From positions 1 to 64,000 of the forward strand of contig CAWEFK010000001.1 of assembly GCA_963808315.1 (NCBI GenBank): DNA of 64,000 bases, given 5' to 3'. Position 1 is the stretch's first letter, and each line of letters starts with the position of its first letter. This stretch comes from Palsa-504 sp963808315. Lineage in GTDB: Bacteria; Actinomycetota; Actinomycetes; Streptosporangiales; Streptosporangiaceae. Shown here in pieces: positions 25,306 to 33,835 of the stretch. The notes under the pieces are model-generated. The model did not search any database, had not been told where the DNA came from, and worked only from the letters and a program-made list of their open reading frames with translations. The position numbers and the translations under genes were made by a program.

Positions 25306-27018
25306 CGGGGCTCGCCGAGCAGGGTGCGGATCCGGGGTTGCGCCGCCGGGCCCGCGAACCTGGCGAACCGCTGGGCGAAGTCGGCCCGCGCCTGCGCCTG
25401 GCTGACCGCGAGCCGGGCGGCGAGCTCGCCCATGGCCAGCAGCGTCGCCGCGGGCGCGGCGCGCTCGGATAGCATGGCGTCGGCCAGGGTGCCGATCTCC
25501 TCGCGCTGGACCTGGCTGTCCTGGAACTCGCCCAGGCAGTCCTGGAGCTGCTTGAGGTCGCCGACCACCTTCTTGTAGGCCACCGGATCGTGCAGCGGCG
25601 CGAAGAACTCCAGCAGGTAGCGCAGCTCCTTGCAGCGTTTACGCAGGTCGTGCAGGGACTCCGGGGGTGAGTCCGGGGTGATCGCGCCGCCTTGCGCGGC
25701 GATCCGGCGGTACACGCGACCGGTCGTGCTCAGGGCCAGCGCGGCCGCGGTCGGATCGCGCCGCGGGCGGCGCTTGCGGGCGGTCCTCGCCTCGCGGACC
25801 TCGAGCAGCGTCTTGCGCCAGTGGATGGTCAAAGCCTGGAACCGCGCGGACCGCAGCCCCGCGGCCAGCCGCCGGAACTCGCGGGCCCGGCGGCGGACCA
25901 GGAAGGCGCGGAACGGCTCCAGGTCGGCCGGCGCGGCGGCCTGCAACTGCTCCGCCATCGCGCCGAATCCGAGCAGGTGGACGTCGAGATCACGGGTCGG
26001 CGTGGTCAGGTCGCCGAGCCACTTGAACTCGGCGGCGTACTCCTTGGCCAGGCGAGCGGGCAGCACCTCGCCGAGCAGCTTGAGGGCCGCCCGGGTGCGG
26101 CGGACCGCGACGCGCAGGTCGTGCAGGAACTCGGTGTCGATGTCACGGAGCACGCCGTCGACGTTGAGCTCCAGCGTGTCGAGCAGCCGCAGCAGCAGCC
26201 CGGCCACCGCGACGGACGCGGGCTGCTGGGCGGTGAGCTGGTCTGCGTCCGACTCCGTGGCGCCGCTGGGGTCATCGCCGGGGCGCCGGCCGAGCGCGGA
26301 CAGCGCCGCGGTGAACGCGCTCGGCCGGGCCGGGCTCACGCCGGGGACGGCGGCCAGCAGGGCGGCCGCCTTGCGGGCCTGGGCGGAATAGCCGCGGACT
26401 TCGGCGACGGCCAGCCGGGGGGGCAGCTCGACGGTGGTACCGGGGGTGGCCGGGGTGGCCGGCGGCCGGGGTGGCCGGGGTGGCCGGGGTGGTGCGGTCC
26501 ACGATCAGCCGGGCCACGGTCTTGCCGTCCGCGTTCAGCAGGCGCATGACGCTGATCGTGCTGACCGTGCGGGCGACCGGAAGCAGCGCACGCGGGCTGA
26601 TCAGCGCCGCGATCTGGTCCCTGACCCGGCCGGGGGGCAGGTCAGGGGCGGGACGACGCGGCGGCCAGCCGGTGACGGGCTGTTCGGCCAGCGGGGGGGC
26701 GGCGGCCTGCGGGGGGGCGGCGGCCTGCGGGGGGCGGCGGCCTGCGGGGCGCGCGCGGGGGCCGGCGGGCGCCGGGGTGGCCTTGGTGAGCAGGAGACGG
26801 GCGGCGCGACCGGCCTGCTCGACCTCGAGCACGAGACCGGCCCGGTGCAGCCGCCAGTCGAAGGTGTCCAGCCAGGTGCGTCGCCGGACCCCGCTGCCGG
26901 GCGCGCCGGGCTCGCTGACTACGGTGAACGCCTGGGCCAAGGCGGCCAGTACCGCGGGCAGCCGTTCCTCGGCTTGATCCGCCTCCAGGACAAAATCCCG
27001 CAGGCCAGGCGTCGTCAT
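25302..27018 (-). pseudogene. CYTH-CHAD domain protein, frameshifted in a 9-bp repeat between the domains
   Basis: The start ATG at 27018 (GGAG eight bases upstream) gives MTTPGLRDFVLEAD and a CYTH-like domain (TWLDTFDWRLHRAGLVLEVE, LLLTKA) with a low-complexity Ala/Pro loop. The second part, in another frame, reads VELPPRLAVAEVRGYSAQARKA and then the CHAD domain with its His/Arg/Lys-rich helices (FLHDLRVAVRRTRAALKLL, LHDLRKRCKELRYLLEFF). The frames meet inside GGTGGCCGG repeats around 26460, where one unit is two bases short. Intact, the protein would have about 571 residues. CHAD helices bind polyphosphate, and CYTH domains bind triphosphates. Coupled to a ParA-like ATPase. Confidence 0.78.
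26445..26492. repeat. 9-bp tandem repeats with one short unit
   Basis: Five to six units of GGTGGCCGG or near variants. One unit is 7 bp, which shifts the reading frame between the CYTH and CHAD domains. The units encode TPATPATPA on the minus strand. Confidence 0.8.
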
Positions 27019-27124
27019 GTCTCGCTCTCCTCGAGGCCATGCTACTGCCAGGCCTGGCGTTTTCTGCCAACGTTTCAACCCGTCTGGCTATGAACCTCCG
27101 CGACGCCTGGCCGGTACCGCTACC

Positions 27125-28058
27125 CTACGCTACAGGCCAGGTCAGGCCGGTGATGGCCAGGACGTCGGCCGGGCGGGGCAGGCCTGCCTGGGCGCCGGGA
27201 CGGGTGGCCGCGGCGGCCCCGGCCGCGGCGGCCGCGCGGACGGCTTCGGCGGCCGGGACGCCGGCCGCGAGGGCGACCGCGAGGGCGGCCACGAAGCAGT
27301 CACCGGCCCCCACCGTGTCGACCGCCTGGACCTCGAACGCCTCGATGGCCAGCGGGTCGCGGCCCGGGATGCCCAGCACGGCGCCGTGCGCGCCCGCGGT
27401 GATCACGGTGTGCCGGGCGCCCGCGGCCATGAGTCCGGCGACGGCCAGGCTCGCATCCCTCAGGCCGTTGACGTCCCGGCCGAGAACCGAGGCTGCTTCT
27501 GACTCGTTCACGACCAGCCAGTCCACGCCGGCCGCCACGATGGCGGCCGCTTCGGGCGGCGCCGGGGCCAGGTTGAGCACGCACCGGGTCTGCGCCGGCC
27601 TGGTCCAGGGCGGCCCGGATCGCGGCCACCGGGACCTCGGCGCTGATCACCAGGACGTCCGGCCAGCCCGTCACGGCGGTCGCGGCATCGGCCGCGCCGA
27701 CTTCGCGGTTGGCGCCAGGGGCGACCGTGATGAGGTTTTCCCCGGCCTGATCGACCGAGATCAGGGCCACCCCGGTCGCGACGCCATCCGCGACGCGGAC
27801 GGCCGCGGCGTCCACGCCCTCGGCGTCAAGCGCGGCCCGCAGTTGCGGGCCGAAGTCGTCGTCGCCGACGCAGCCGACCATCCGCACGCCGGCGCCGAGC
27901 CGGGCCGCGGCGACCGCCTGGTTGGCCCCCTTCCCGCCGGGGGTGAACACCGCCGCCGTGCCGAGCACGGTGGCACCCGGGGCGGGCAGCCGGGGCACAG
28001 TGACCGAGATGTCCATGTTCAGGCTGCCCAGGACGGTGAGCTGAGGTCGTTTGGCCAT
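27125..28058 (-). pseudogene. ribokinase-like PfkB sugar kinase, frameshifted
   Basis: The first frame (ATG 28058) encodes the N-terminal two thirds: LTVLGSLNMDISVTVPRLPAPG, the substrate loop FTPGGKGANQAVAAARLGA and MVGCVGDDDFG. The second frame from about 27595 continues with VLNLAPAPPEAAA, DWLVVNESEAASVLG and the anion-hole motif DTVGAGDCFVAA that holds the catalytic Asp. There is one extra base (or two missing) near 27594-27600. The whole gene would give about 310 residues, the size of ribokinase. It stands 23 bp upstream of the F420/NADP oxidoreductase-like gene's end. Real decay and a sequence error cannot be distinguished here. Confidence 0.83.
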
Positions 28059-28081
28059 GCCCTGCACGGTAGCGCTTGGCG

Positions 28082-28660
28082 TTAGCCTTCCTGGACCAGC
28101 CGCAGCGCGATCCTGCGATTGCCGCCGTGCTGCTGGACCAGGGCGAACCACACGGGCAGGAGCGCGTCGACGGTGCCCGCCGCGCCCGCGTCGCCGAGGG
28201 AGACCGGGTCAAGACCGACGGCGGAGATCAGCTCTTCGGCGACCGGGCGTGCAGCAGCGTCGGCCGCGAAGAACAGGCTGGTCCCGGGCATCGGGTCGGC
28301 GAAGTTCTCCCAGCCGAGCGTGTTGAACGCCCGCACGTACCTGGCGTCGGGTACGGCGTCGGCCAGCAGCGACCGGCAGTTGACCTCCGGCTGGCCGATC
28401 CGGTTCACGGCGTCGATCACGATCTTTCCCGCCAGCGCCGCGCGGTGCGTGCCGATCACGTCGGGTACGGCCGGGCCGGGCACGGCCAGCAGCACCACGT
28501 CGGCGCCGGCCAGCGCATCACCGACCTCGAGCACCGGCCCTCCGCCTGGGCCCGCGGGCGACGGGTTGCGGGATCCGAATACCACCTCATGTCCGGCCTT
28601 CAGCCACCTGCTTCCGATCGAACCGCCAATGTTGCCTGTGCCGATCACCGCTAGCTTCAT
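28082..28660 (-). CDS. F420-dependent NADP oxidoreductase-like Rossmann protein
   Basis: A 192-residue protein, starting MKLAVIGTGNIGGSIGSRWL at ATG 28660 (the open frame begins earlier but without sense). The GxGxxG nucleotide motif and GHEVVFGSRNP match the NADPH-binding part of Fno-type reductases. VLLAVPGPAVPDV, KIVIDAVNRIG and ARYVRAFNTLGWENF are typical of the YjgF-unrelated, Fno-like NAD(P)-binding domain family (DUF/F420_oxidored) that often acts as a dinucleotide-binding protein of unknown substrate. The gene lies between the kinase and an Lrp gene on the same strand. Confidence 0.82.
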   Translation of the reverse strand: MKLAVIGTGNIGGSIGSRWLKAGHEVVFGSRNPSPAGPGGGPVLEVGDALAGADVVLLAVPGPAVPDVIGTHRAALAGKIVIDAVNRIGQPEVNCRSLLADAVPDARYVRAFNTLGWENFADPMPGTSLFFAADAAARPVAEELISAVGLDPVSLGDAGAAGTVDALLPVWFALVQQHGGNRRIALRLVQEG

Positions 28661-28688
28661 GCCGCCCGCAACCCGCGCGAGGACCATC

Positions 28689-29216
28689 TCATTCCCGGGT
28701 CGGCCCGGAACGCCGCGGCGCCCGGCGGGCGGGGCGGTCGGGGTCGGGAACGGTGGGGACCAGCGGAAGCCGGGACGGCGGCTTGATCTCGGCCAGCCGC
28801 AAGTAGGTCACCAGCCGCTGGCCGCCGCGGGCGGCCAGGCTGGCGAGGACATCCTGCAGCTCAGCGACGTCACGGGCGACCACGGTAAGCAGATAGTCGG
28901 TCTCCCCGGCCACGTTGTCGGCCGCGATGACCTGCGGCAGAGCCAGGATCATGTCGTCGAACACGCGGCTGGAGCGCGGGTCATGGCGGGCCAGGGTCGC
29001 CGTCACGTAGACCTGCAGCGGGAAGCCGGCGGCGGCCGGATCGAGCTGGGCGCTGATGATGCGGATGACCCCCGACTCCTTCAGCCGCCGCACCCGGTGC
29101 AGGGTTGCCGCAGGTGAGAGCCCCGCCAGGCGGGCCAGTTCGACGTTGGTCCGGTCCGCGTCTTCCTGCAGTGCGGTGAGCAACGTTACATCAATTTCAT
29201 CAAGCTGAACGGCCAT
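28689..29216 (-). CDS. Lrp/AsnC family transcriptional regulator
   Basis: Begins MAVQLDEIDVTLLTALQEDADRT and carries the AsnC-type helix-turn-helix (NVELARLAGLSPAATLHRVRRLKESGVI) followed by the RAM ligand domain (ITYLLTVVARD-like DYLLTVVARDVAEL). The C-terminal 30 residues are an Arg/Pro-rich extension not usual in the family. ATG 29216 is preferred to 29228 since the protein then starts at the normal place. It is transcribed away from a DMT-type exporter. This pair, Lrp plus EamA exporter, commonly controls amino acid export, so the effector may be an amino acid. Confidence 0.88.
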   Translation of the reverse strand: MAVQLDEIDVTLLTALQEDADRTNVELARLAGLSPAATLHRVRRLKESGVIRIISAQLDPAAAGFPLQVYVTATLARHDPRSSRVFDDMILALPQVIAADNVAGETDYLLTVVARDVAELQDVLASLAARGGQRLVTYLRLAEIKPPSRLPLVPTVPDPDRPARRAPRRSGPTRE

Positions 29217-29239
29217 AATACAAAACATCGTATCGTATT
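29217..29239. promoter_or_regulatory. probable Lrp binding site in the lrp-exporter intergenic region
   Basis: AATAC and GTATT form an inverted repeat separated by 13 bases in an AT-rich 70-bp spacer between the divergent lrp and exporter genes. The size and position suit an Lrp-type dyad. Confidence 0.4.
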
Positions 29240-30180
29240 TATGGCTGAGTGACTAATTATGTGTGGCAAATGACGAGTATAGCTATATGAACATCAGCCG
29301 TCGTTACGCCGTCATCGCCCTCGCTGCGGCCGGGCTGCTCTGGGGCACCACCGTGCCGCTGTCCAAGCTGGCGCTGCAGTGGCTGAGTCCTGGCTGGCTG
29401 ACCGCCGCCCGCTTCGGCCTGGCCGCGGCGATCCTGCTCGCCGTGGCCTGCCGCCAGCAGCGGGGGCTGCGTGCCGCGTTCACCCCCAGGATGCTGGCCT
29501 CGGGGGCGATCGGGTACGGCGGTTCGGTCGTGGTGCAGAACGCCGGCATCACCCGGACCAGCGTGACCCACGCCGCCCTGCTCATCGGGGCCGTGCCGGT
29601 GATCGTCGCGGTCATCGCCGCGCTGTGGCACCACACCGTGGCCCGGCCGGTGGCCTGGGCCGGCTTCGTGCTCTCGCTGGGTGGCGTCGGCCTGATCGCC
29701 GGCGCCGCCGGCGGCGGCGCGACGATGTCCGGCGACGGGCTCGTGCTGGTCTCGCTGCTCATCTCGGCCACGTTCACCGTCGCGCAAGCCCGGCTGCTGC
29801 CCGGCCGCGACCCGATCGCGGTCACCGCCGTGCAGTTCCTGGGCGCAGCCCTGGGCGCGCTGGCCTTCACCGCCGTCACGGAGGGCGCACCCGCCGTCCC
29901 GGCCGGCCCGGTCCGGTGCTGGCCGTCGCCGCACTGGTGATCGCCGGGACGCTGCTGCCGTTCACGCTGTTCGCCTTCGGGCAGAGCCGGGTGTCCGCCG
30001 AGGTCGCCGGGGCGTTCCTCAACCTCGAGCCGCTCGTGGGTGCCCTGGCGGGCGTGGTCATCTTCGGCAACCCCTTCGGGCCCGTGCAGGCCGGCGGCGG
30101 CGCGGCCATCGTGGCCGGCATCGGCCTGAGCAGCCTTCCGCTGCTGACCGGCCGGCAGCAGGCCGGCGGCCGGGAGGCAG

Positions 30181-30255
30181 ACCGGCGGGAGGCAGACCGG
30201 CGGGAGACAGACCGGCGGGAGACAGACCGGCGGGAGACAGACCGGCGGGAGACAG
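30181..30255. repeat. five tandem 15-bp repeats
   Basis: Five exact or near-exact units of ACCGGCGGGAG(A/G)CAG; the length is a multiple of three, encoding (A/T)DRRE in the frame of the exporter tail. Confidence 0.93.
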
Positions 30256-30290
30256 GCGGCCGCGAGACAAGCGGCCGCGGGCCGTCCTGG

Positions 30291-30353
30291 TCTGACGCGG
30301 GCCGTGTCCGGTCTGACGCGGGCCGTGTCCGGTCTGACGCGGGCCGTGTCCGG
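30291..30353. repeat. three tandem 21-bp repeats
   Basis: Three identical units beginning TCTGACGCGGGCC at 30291, 30312 and 30333, a second minisatellite within the exporter tail. Confidence 0.95.
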
Positions 30354-30480
30354 TGCTGCGACTGCAGAATGCCAGGCACGCAGTCTCTCCGGCACCGTCA
30401 GGGCTCTGTGGGGCACTTCGCGTCACCACCACCCCATCCGCGTTCCCGGATCACTTCCGTTCGGGTCAGATGTGAACTTT

Positions 30481-30560
30481 TCGTGGTAAATTCAGGCTTG
30501 GTGGGGACTTTTGTGGATCATAGTGCCCAAAAGTCTTCACAGAACCTGAATCTACCACGA
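30481..30560. repeat. nested 80-base inverted repeat (possible structured element or MITE-like hairpin)
   Basis: Outer arms of 16 bases (15 matching; 30481-30496 and 30545-30560) enclose a second inverted repeat GACTTTTG/CAAAAGTC at 30506-30513 and 30528-30535. The element is much richer in A and T than its surroundings and lies in a 400-base stretch without a gene. The core AAAAGTCTTC recurs in a hairpin at 48978-49021. Confidence 0.6.
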
Positions 30561-30993
30561 TCTTGTTCGATGAGCGGGACGGCGCCCAGCCTCGGGTCCT
30601 GCGCTGCCCCGCCCGCCTCATCGCCCACGCCAGGCGCTGCGGCGGCGGCCCGTCCCGCGATGCGAGGCAGGCACGCCTGATCGTCATCGCCGCCACCAGC
30701 GAAGTCATCCCTATGAGAGCCCTTCCCCCCAGCTCACAGGCACAAAGCCGGCCAGCGCCAGACCGGATCGCCACCTTGACAAAACCAGCACCCAAGTCAT
30801 GCGACACCTATGGCCCACAAAAGCCCCCCATAGCCAGGATTCTCACCGATAATTGTTCGACTTACATGGTGTGAACGGGTCTGGTTCCCGTGCCATCCTT
30901 GTCCCCGGCGCGGTAGCGATACGGAGGATGACAAGGGACAGCGGCGGGAGGCCGCGCTCGGCCGGGGCACGCGAGGGGCCTACACTCGGGGCC

Positions 30994-31827
30994 GTGACTC
31001 ATCGGTTCCGTCAGGTGGATGTCTTCACCGAGACTCCGTACTTCGGTAACCCCGTCGCCGTCGTCCTTGGTGCCGACGGCCTGAGCGCGGAGCAGATGCA
31101 GCTGTTCGCACGCTGGACGAACCTGTCGGAGACGACGTTCGTGCTGACGCCGCGGGCGCGCGGGGCGGACTACCGGGTCCGGATCTTCACCCCCGCCCGG
31201 GAGCTGCCGTTCGCCGGGCATCCCACCCTGGGCACCTGCCACGCCTGGCTGGAAGCCGGCGGCCGCCCGGCCCGGGCCGGCCAGGCCGTGCAGGAATGCG
31301 ACGCCGGGCTGGTTACGGTCAGGCAGACCGAGGCGGCCCTGGAGTTCGCGGCCCCGCCGTTGCTGCGCAGCGGGCCGGTCGAAGACTCGGTCGCCGATCA
31401 GGTGGCCGCCGCGCTGAACCTGACCCGGGCCGACATCGTGGACATGGCCTGGGCCGACAACGGCCCCGGCTGGGTGGCCGTCCTGCTGGCCAGCGCGGAG
31501 GCGGTCCTTGCCGTCCGGCCTGGCCCGATGGACCTGGACATCGGCATTGCCGGACCCTACCCGGACGGCTCACCGGAGGCGCTCGAGGTCCGCGCGTTCA
31601 CCCCGATGGTCGGGGCGCCGGGTGAGGACCCGGTCACGGGCAGCCTGAACGCCTCACTCGCGCAGTGGCTGCTCGCCACCGGGCGCGTCACCGCCCCGTA
31701 CGTGGCCCGCCAGGGCACCGTGCTTGGGCGCCGGGGCCGGGTGCGGATCTCCCTCGACTCCGGCGGCCAGGTCTGGGTCGGCGGCGCCACGGTCACCTGC
31801 ATCAGCGGAAACGTCGAGCTCGGATAG
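30994..31827 (+). CDS. PhzF-family isomerase/epimerase-like protein
   Basis: A 277-residue member of the PhzF family (diaminopimelate-epimerase fold). Motifs: FTETPYFGNPVAVVLGADGLS with the usual GNP, RIFTPARELPFAGHPTLGT with the conserved GHP, and GEDPVTGSLNASLAQWL near the C-terminus. GTG 30994 is chosen because the protein then starts THRFRQVDVFT as in relatives; the upstream part of the open frame has no homology. Family members isomerise small metabolites, and the substrate here is unknown. Stand-alone gene, convergent with the otsB-like gene (35-bp gap). Confidence 0.9.
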   Translation: MTHRFRQVDVFTETPYFGNPVAVVLGADGLSAEQMQLFARWTNLSETTFVLTPRARGADYRVRIFTPARELPFAGHPTLGTCHAWLEAGGRPARAGQAVQECDAGLVTVRQTEAALEFAAPPLLRSGPVEDSVADQVAAALNLTRADIVDMAWADNGPGWVAVLLASAEAVLAVRPGPMDLDIGIAGPYPDGSPEALEVRAFTPMVGAPGEDPVTGSLNASLAQWLLATGRVTAPYVARQGTVLGRRGRVRISLDSGGQVWVGGATVTCISGNVELG

Positions 31828-31862
31828 GCGACCTCGACCGGGTGGGTCGCTTCGGAGCAGGC

Positions 31863-32648
31863 TTAGCCGAGACCCTCGATGATCTCGCGCAGCAGCGACA
31901 CCAGCCCCTGCGGGTCCGGCACGGTCATGTCGGTGTGGGCGGCGACGGGACCCTCGCCGCGGGAACTTACCCCGACGGTCAGCCCGGGGCGGCCGCGGCG
32001 ATCCGCCCACGCCCTCACCTCGGCCATGGCGGGCAGGTCGCCGAGGTCGTCGCCCGCGTAGAAGGCGGCCGCCGTGTCGTCGGAAATGAGCTCTCGGATC
32101 GCCGTGCCCTTATCGATGCCGGGAATGCAGATCTCCAGTACTTCCTTGCCTGGCCGCACGTTCAGCCCGGCCGCGGCGGCCGCCGCGCAAACCGGACCGC
32201 GGAGCAGCTCGAGCAGGCGTTCCGGCTCGGCGGTCAGGCGGGTATGGATGACGAGCGACAGCCCCTTGTCCTCGATCCACACGTCCGGATCACCGGCGCT
32301 GCGCCGCAGCAGCCCGGGCAGGCTCAGCCGCAGCTCAGCCAGGCCAGCAGGGGCCGCAGGAGTGCGGAGTTCACCCGCCTGCCACCGCTCGACGCCGTGA
32401 GTCCCGTAGATGACGATCCCCGGGATGGCACCGAAACCGCTCACCCGCAGCAGCGAGGCCACGCTCCGGCCCGTGACGACGGCGAGAGTGGCCCCGGTGG
32501 CGGCCACGTCACGCAGGATCTGCCGGACGCCCGCCAATGGACGGGCGTCGTCGGGATGGGGCGATATCGGTGCGAGCGTGCCGTCGAAATCGAGGGCCAC
32601 CAGGGCGGACGACAGGACCGCCCGCAGCCGGTGCAGGTCCGTCAGCAC
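31863..32648 (-). CDS. otsB: trehalose-6-phosphate phosphatase-like HAD protein
   Basis: A 261-residue HAD phosphatase. The nucleophile motif is VALDFDGTLAPI near residue 17, followed by AVVTGRSVASL, YGTHGVERWQAG, RPGKEVLEI, the Lys in DKGTAIREL and the metal-binding AGDDLGDLPAM. These are the hallmarks of OtsB, which turns trehalose 6-phosphate into trehalose. It begins with GTG 32648, 34 bp after the stop of a sugar dehydrogenase, and is the last gene of the minus-strand sugar cluster. No trehalose-phosphate synthase is nearby, so an altered sugar-phosphate substrate is possible. Confidence 0.86.
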   Translation of the reverse strand: MLTDLHRLRAVLSSALVALDFDGTLAPISPHPDDARPLAGVRQILRDVAATGATLAVVTGRSVASLLRVSGFGAIPGIVIYGTHGVERWQAGELRTPAAPAGLAELRLSLPGLLRRSAGDPDVWIEDKGLSLVIHTRLTAEPERLLELLRGPVCAAAAAAGLNVRPGKEVLEICIPGIDKGTAIRELISDDTAAAFYAGDDLGDLPAMAEVRAWADRRGRPGLTVGVSSRGEGPVAAHTDMTVPDPQGLVSLLREIIEGLG

Positions 32649-32682
32649 ACGACACCGGCCCCGGGCACCAGGAGCGACGCGA

Positions 32683-33702
32683 TCACCGCTCGCCGACCGT
32701 GACGAGAACCTTGACGTGATGTCCCGACGCGGCTATCTCGAAGGCCTCGGCGACCTGGTCCAGGGGCCGGGTGGCGGTCACGAAGTCCGCGGCCCTGACG
32801 GCCCCCCGGCGCAGCAGGTCGGCCGATTCGGCATAGTCCTCAGGAAGATAGGTGGCACTGCCCTGGATGCGGATCTGGTGGTCCTGCACGATCGGCAGCG
32901 GGACGGTGACGGCCCGGGCCGGGACGCCGACCACCATGACCGTCCCGCCCTTGTCGGCGATGGCGATCGCCTGGTCGATCGATGACTGGATGGCGACGCA
33001 GTCGAACACGATGTCGGCGCTGCCGCCGAGAAACTTCCTCACCTGCCCGGCGACGTCGGGTGTGCTCGCGTCGATGGTCTCATCGGCGCCGAGGGCCGCG
33101 GCTCGGGTGCGCTTGGCGGCCAGGGGATCGGTCACGACCACCAGTCCGGCCTGATGCGCACGCAGCACCGCGAGGGTGAACAGCCCGATGGTTCCGGCCC
33201 CCAGCACGGCGACGGACCGGCCGGCCACGTCGCCCGCCAGGCGCACCGCGTGCACCGGCGTCGACAGCGGCTCGATCAGCGCCGCGGCGTGATCGTCGAG
33301 CACGTCCGGCACCGGGTGCAGACGGCTCGCGGCCAGCGTGAAGTAGTCCGCCATGCCGCCCTGCGGATAGCCGCAGCCGAAGAACTGCAGCTGCTCGCAC
33401 AGGTTTTCCCGGCCGGAGGTGCACATCTTGCACGTCCAGCAGGGCAGGTCGGGTTCCACGATGACCCGCTCCCCCGGCGTGCGGGCCTGCACGGCGGAGC
33501 CCACCGACTCGATGACCCCGACCACCTCATGGCCGGGCCGGTAGGGCAGCGGGACAAAGGGATGCCGCTCGTGGGCGGCGTGCAGGTCCGATCCGCACAC
33601 ACCGGTCACGAGGGTGCGGACCAGGGCTTCGTGCGGACCGGGAACGGGGATCTCCGCGGCCTCGACGGCGATCCGGCCTGGGTAGACGACGACGCGTCGC
33701 AT
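32683..33702 (-). CDS. zinc-dependent medium-chain sugar/polyol dehydrogenase
   Basis: A 339-residue MDR dehydrogenase of the sorbitol/threonine/idonate dehydrogenase kind. Catalytic zinc ligands are in TGVCGSDLH and RPGHEVVG (GHE); the structural zinc site has four cysteines (PCWTCKMCTSGRENLC). The NAD site is VLGAGTIGLFTLAVL. It would oxidise a secondary hydroxyl of a polyol or reduce the reverse. It sits between a xylulokinase and the HAD phosphatase in one transcription direction. It is related to but clearly different from the second dehydrogenase at 35.5-36.5 kb. Confidence 0.88.
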   Translation of the reverse strand: MRRVVVYPGRIAVEAAEIPVPGPHEALVRTLVTGVCGSDLHAAHERHPFVPLPYRPGHEVVGVIESVGSAVQARTPGERVIVEPDLPCWTCKMCTSGRENLCEQLQFFGCGYPQGGMADYFTLAASRLHPVPDVLDDHAAALIEPLSTPVHAVRLAGDVAGRSVAVLGAGTIGLFTLAVLRAHQAGLVVVTDPLAAKRTRAAALGADETIDASTPDVAGQVRKFLGGSADIVFDCVAIQSSIDQAIAIADKGGTVMVVGVPARAVTVPLPIVQDHQIRIQGSATYLPEDYAESADLLRRGAVRAADFVTATRPLDQVAEAFEIAASGHHVKVLVTVGER

Positions 33703-33777
33703 GCTGGTCAGGGCGGCTTCCTCTCCGGGCCGACCGGGGTTTGCGGGTCGCGGCCGGCCATCGACGATGTGGCGTAA

Positions 33778-33828
33778 CGGGTTGGCACCACGGTTGGCAT
33801 CACCGTTGGCACCACGGTTGGCTTGGGC
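33778..33828. repeat. short GGTTGGCA(C/T)CAC direct repeats
   Basis: Four units of about 12 bases between the xylulokinase end and the dehydrogenase start. The 133-base gap has no other visible feature. Confidence 0.6.
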
Positions 33829-33835
33829 ACGCCGG

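Larger units (their letters stand above)
29287..30680 (+). pseudogene. EamA/DMT-family exporter with a frameshift and a repeat-rich run-on tail
   Basis: Ten-helix DMT transporter: the first frame (MNISRRYAVIALAAAGLLWGTTVPLSKLAL...) covers about seven helices and ends at 29940 after AVPAGPVRCWPSPHW. The second frame continues with PVLAVAALVIAGTLLPFTLF and NLEPLVGALAGVVIFG up to about 30155, completing the second EamA repeat. One base is missing around 29905-29912. After the last helix the frame does not stop but runs through 15-bp and 21-bp tandem repeats (ADRRE and SDAGRVR units) and intergenic DNA to 30680, so the native stop may also be lost. Divergent from an Lrp regulator. Confidence 0.8.
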
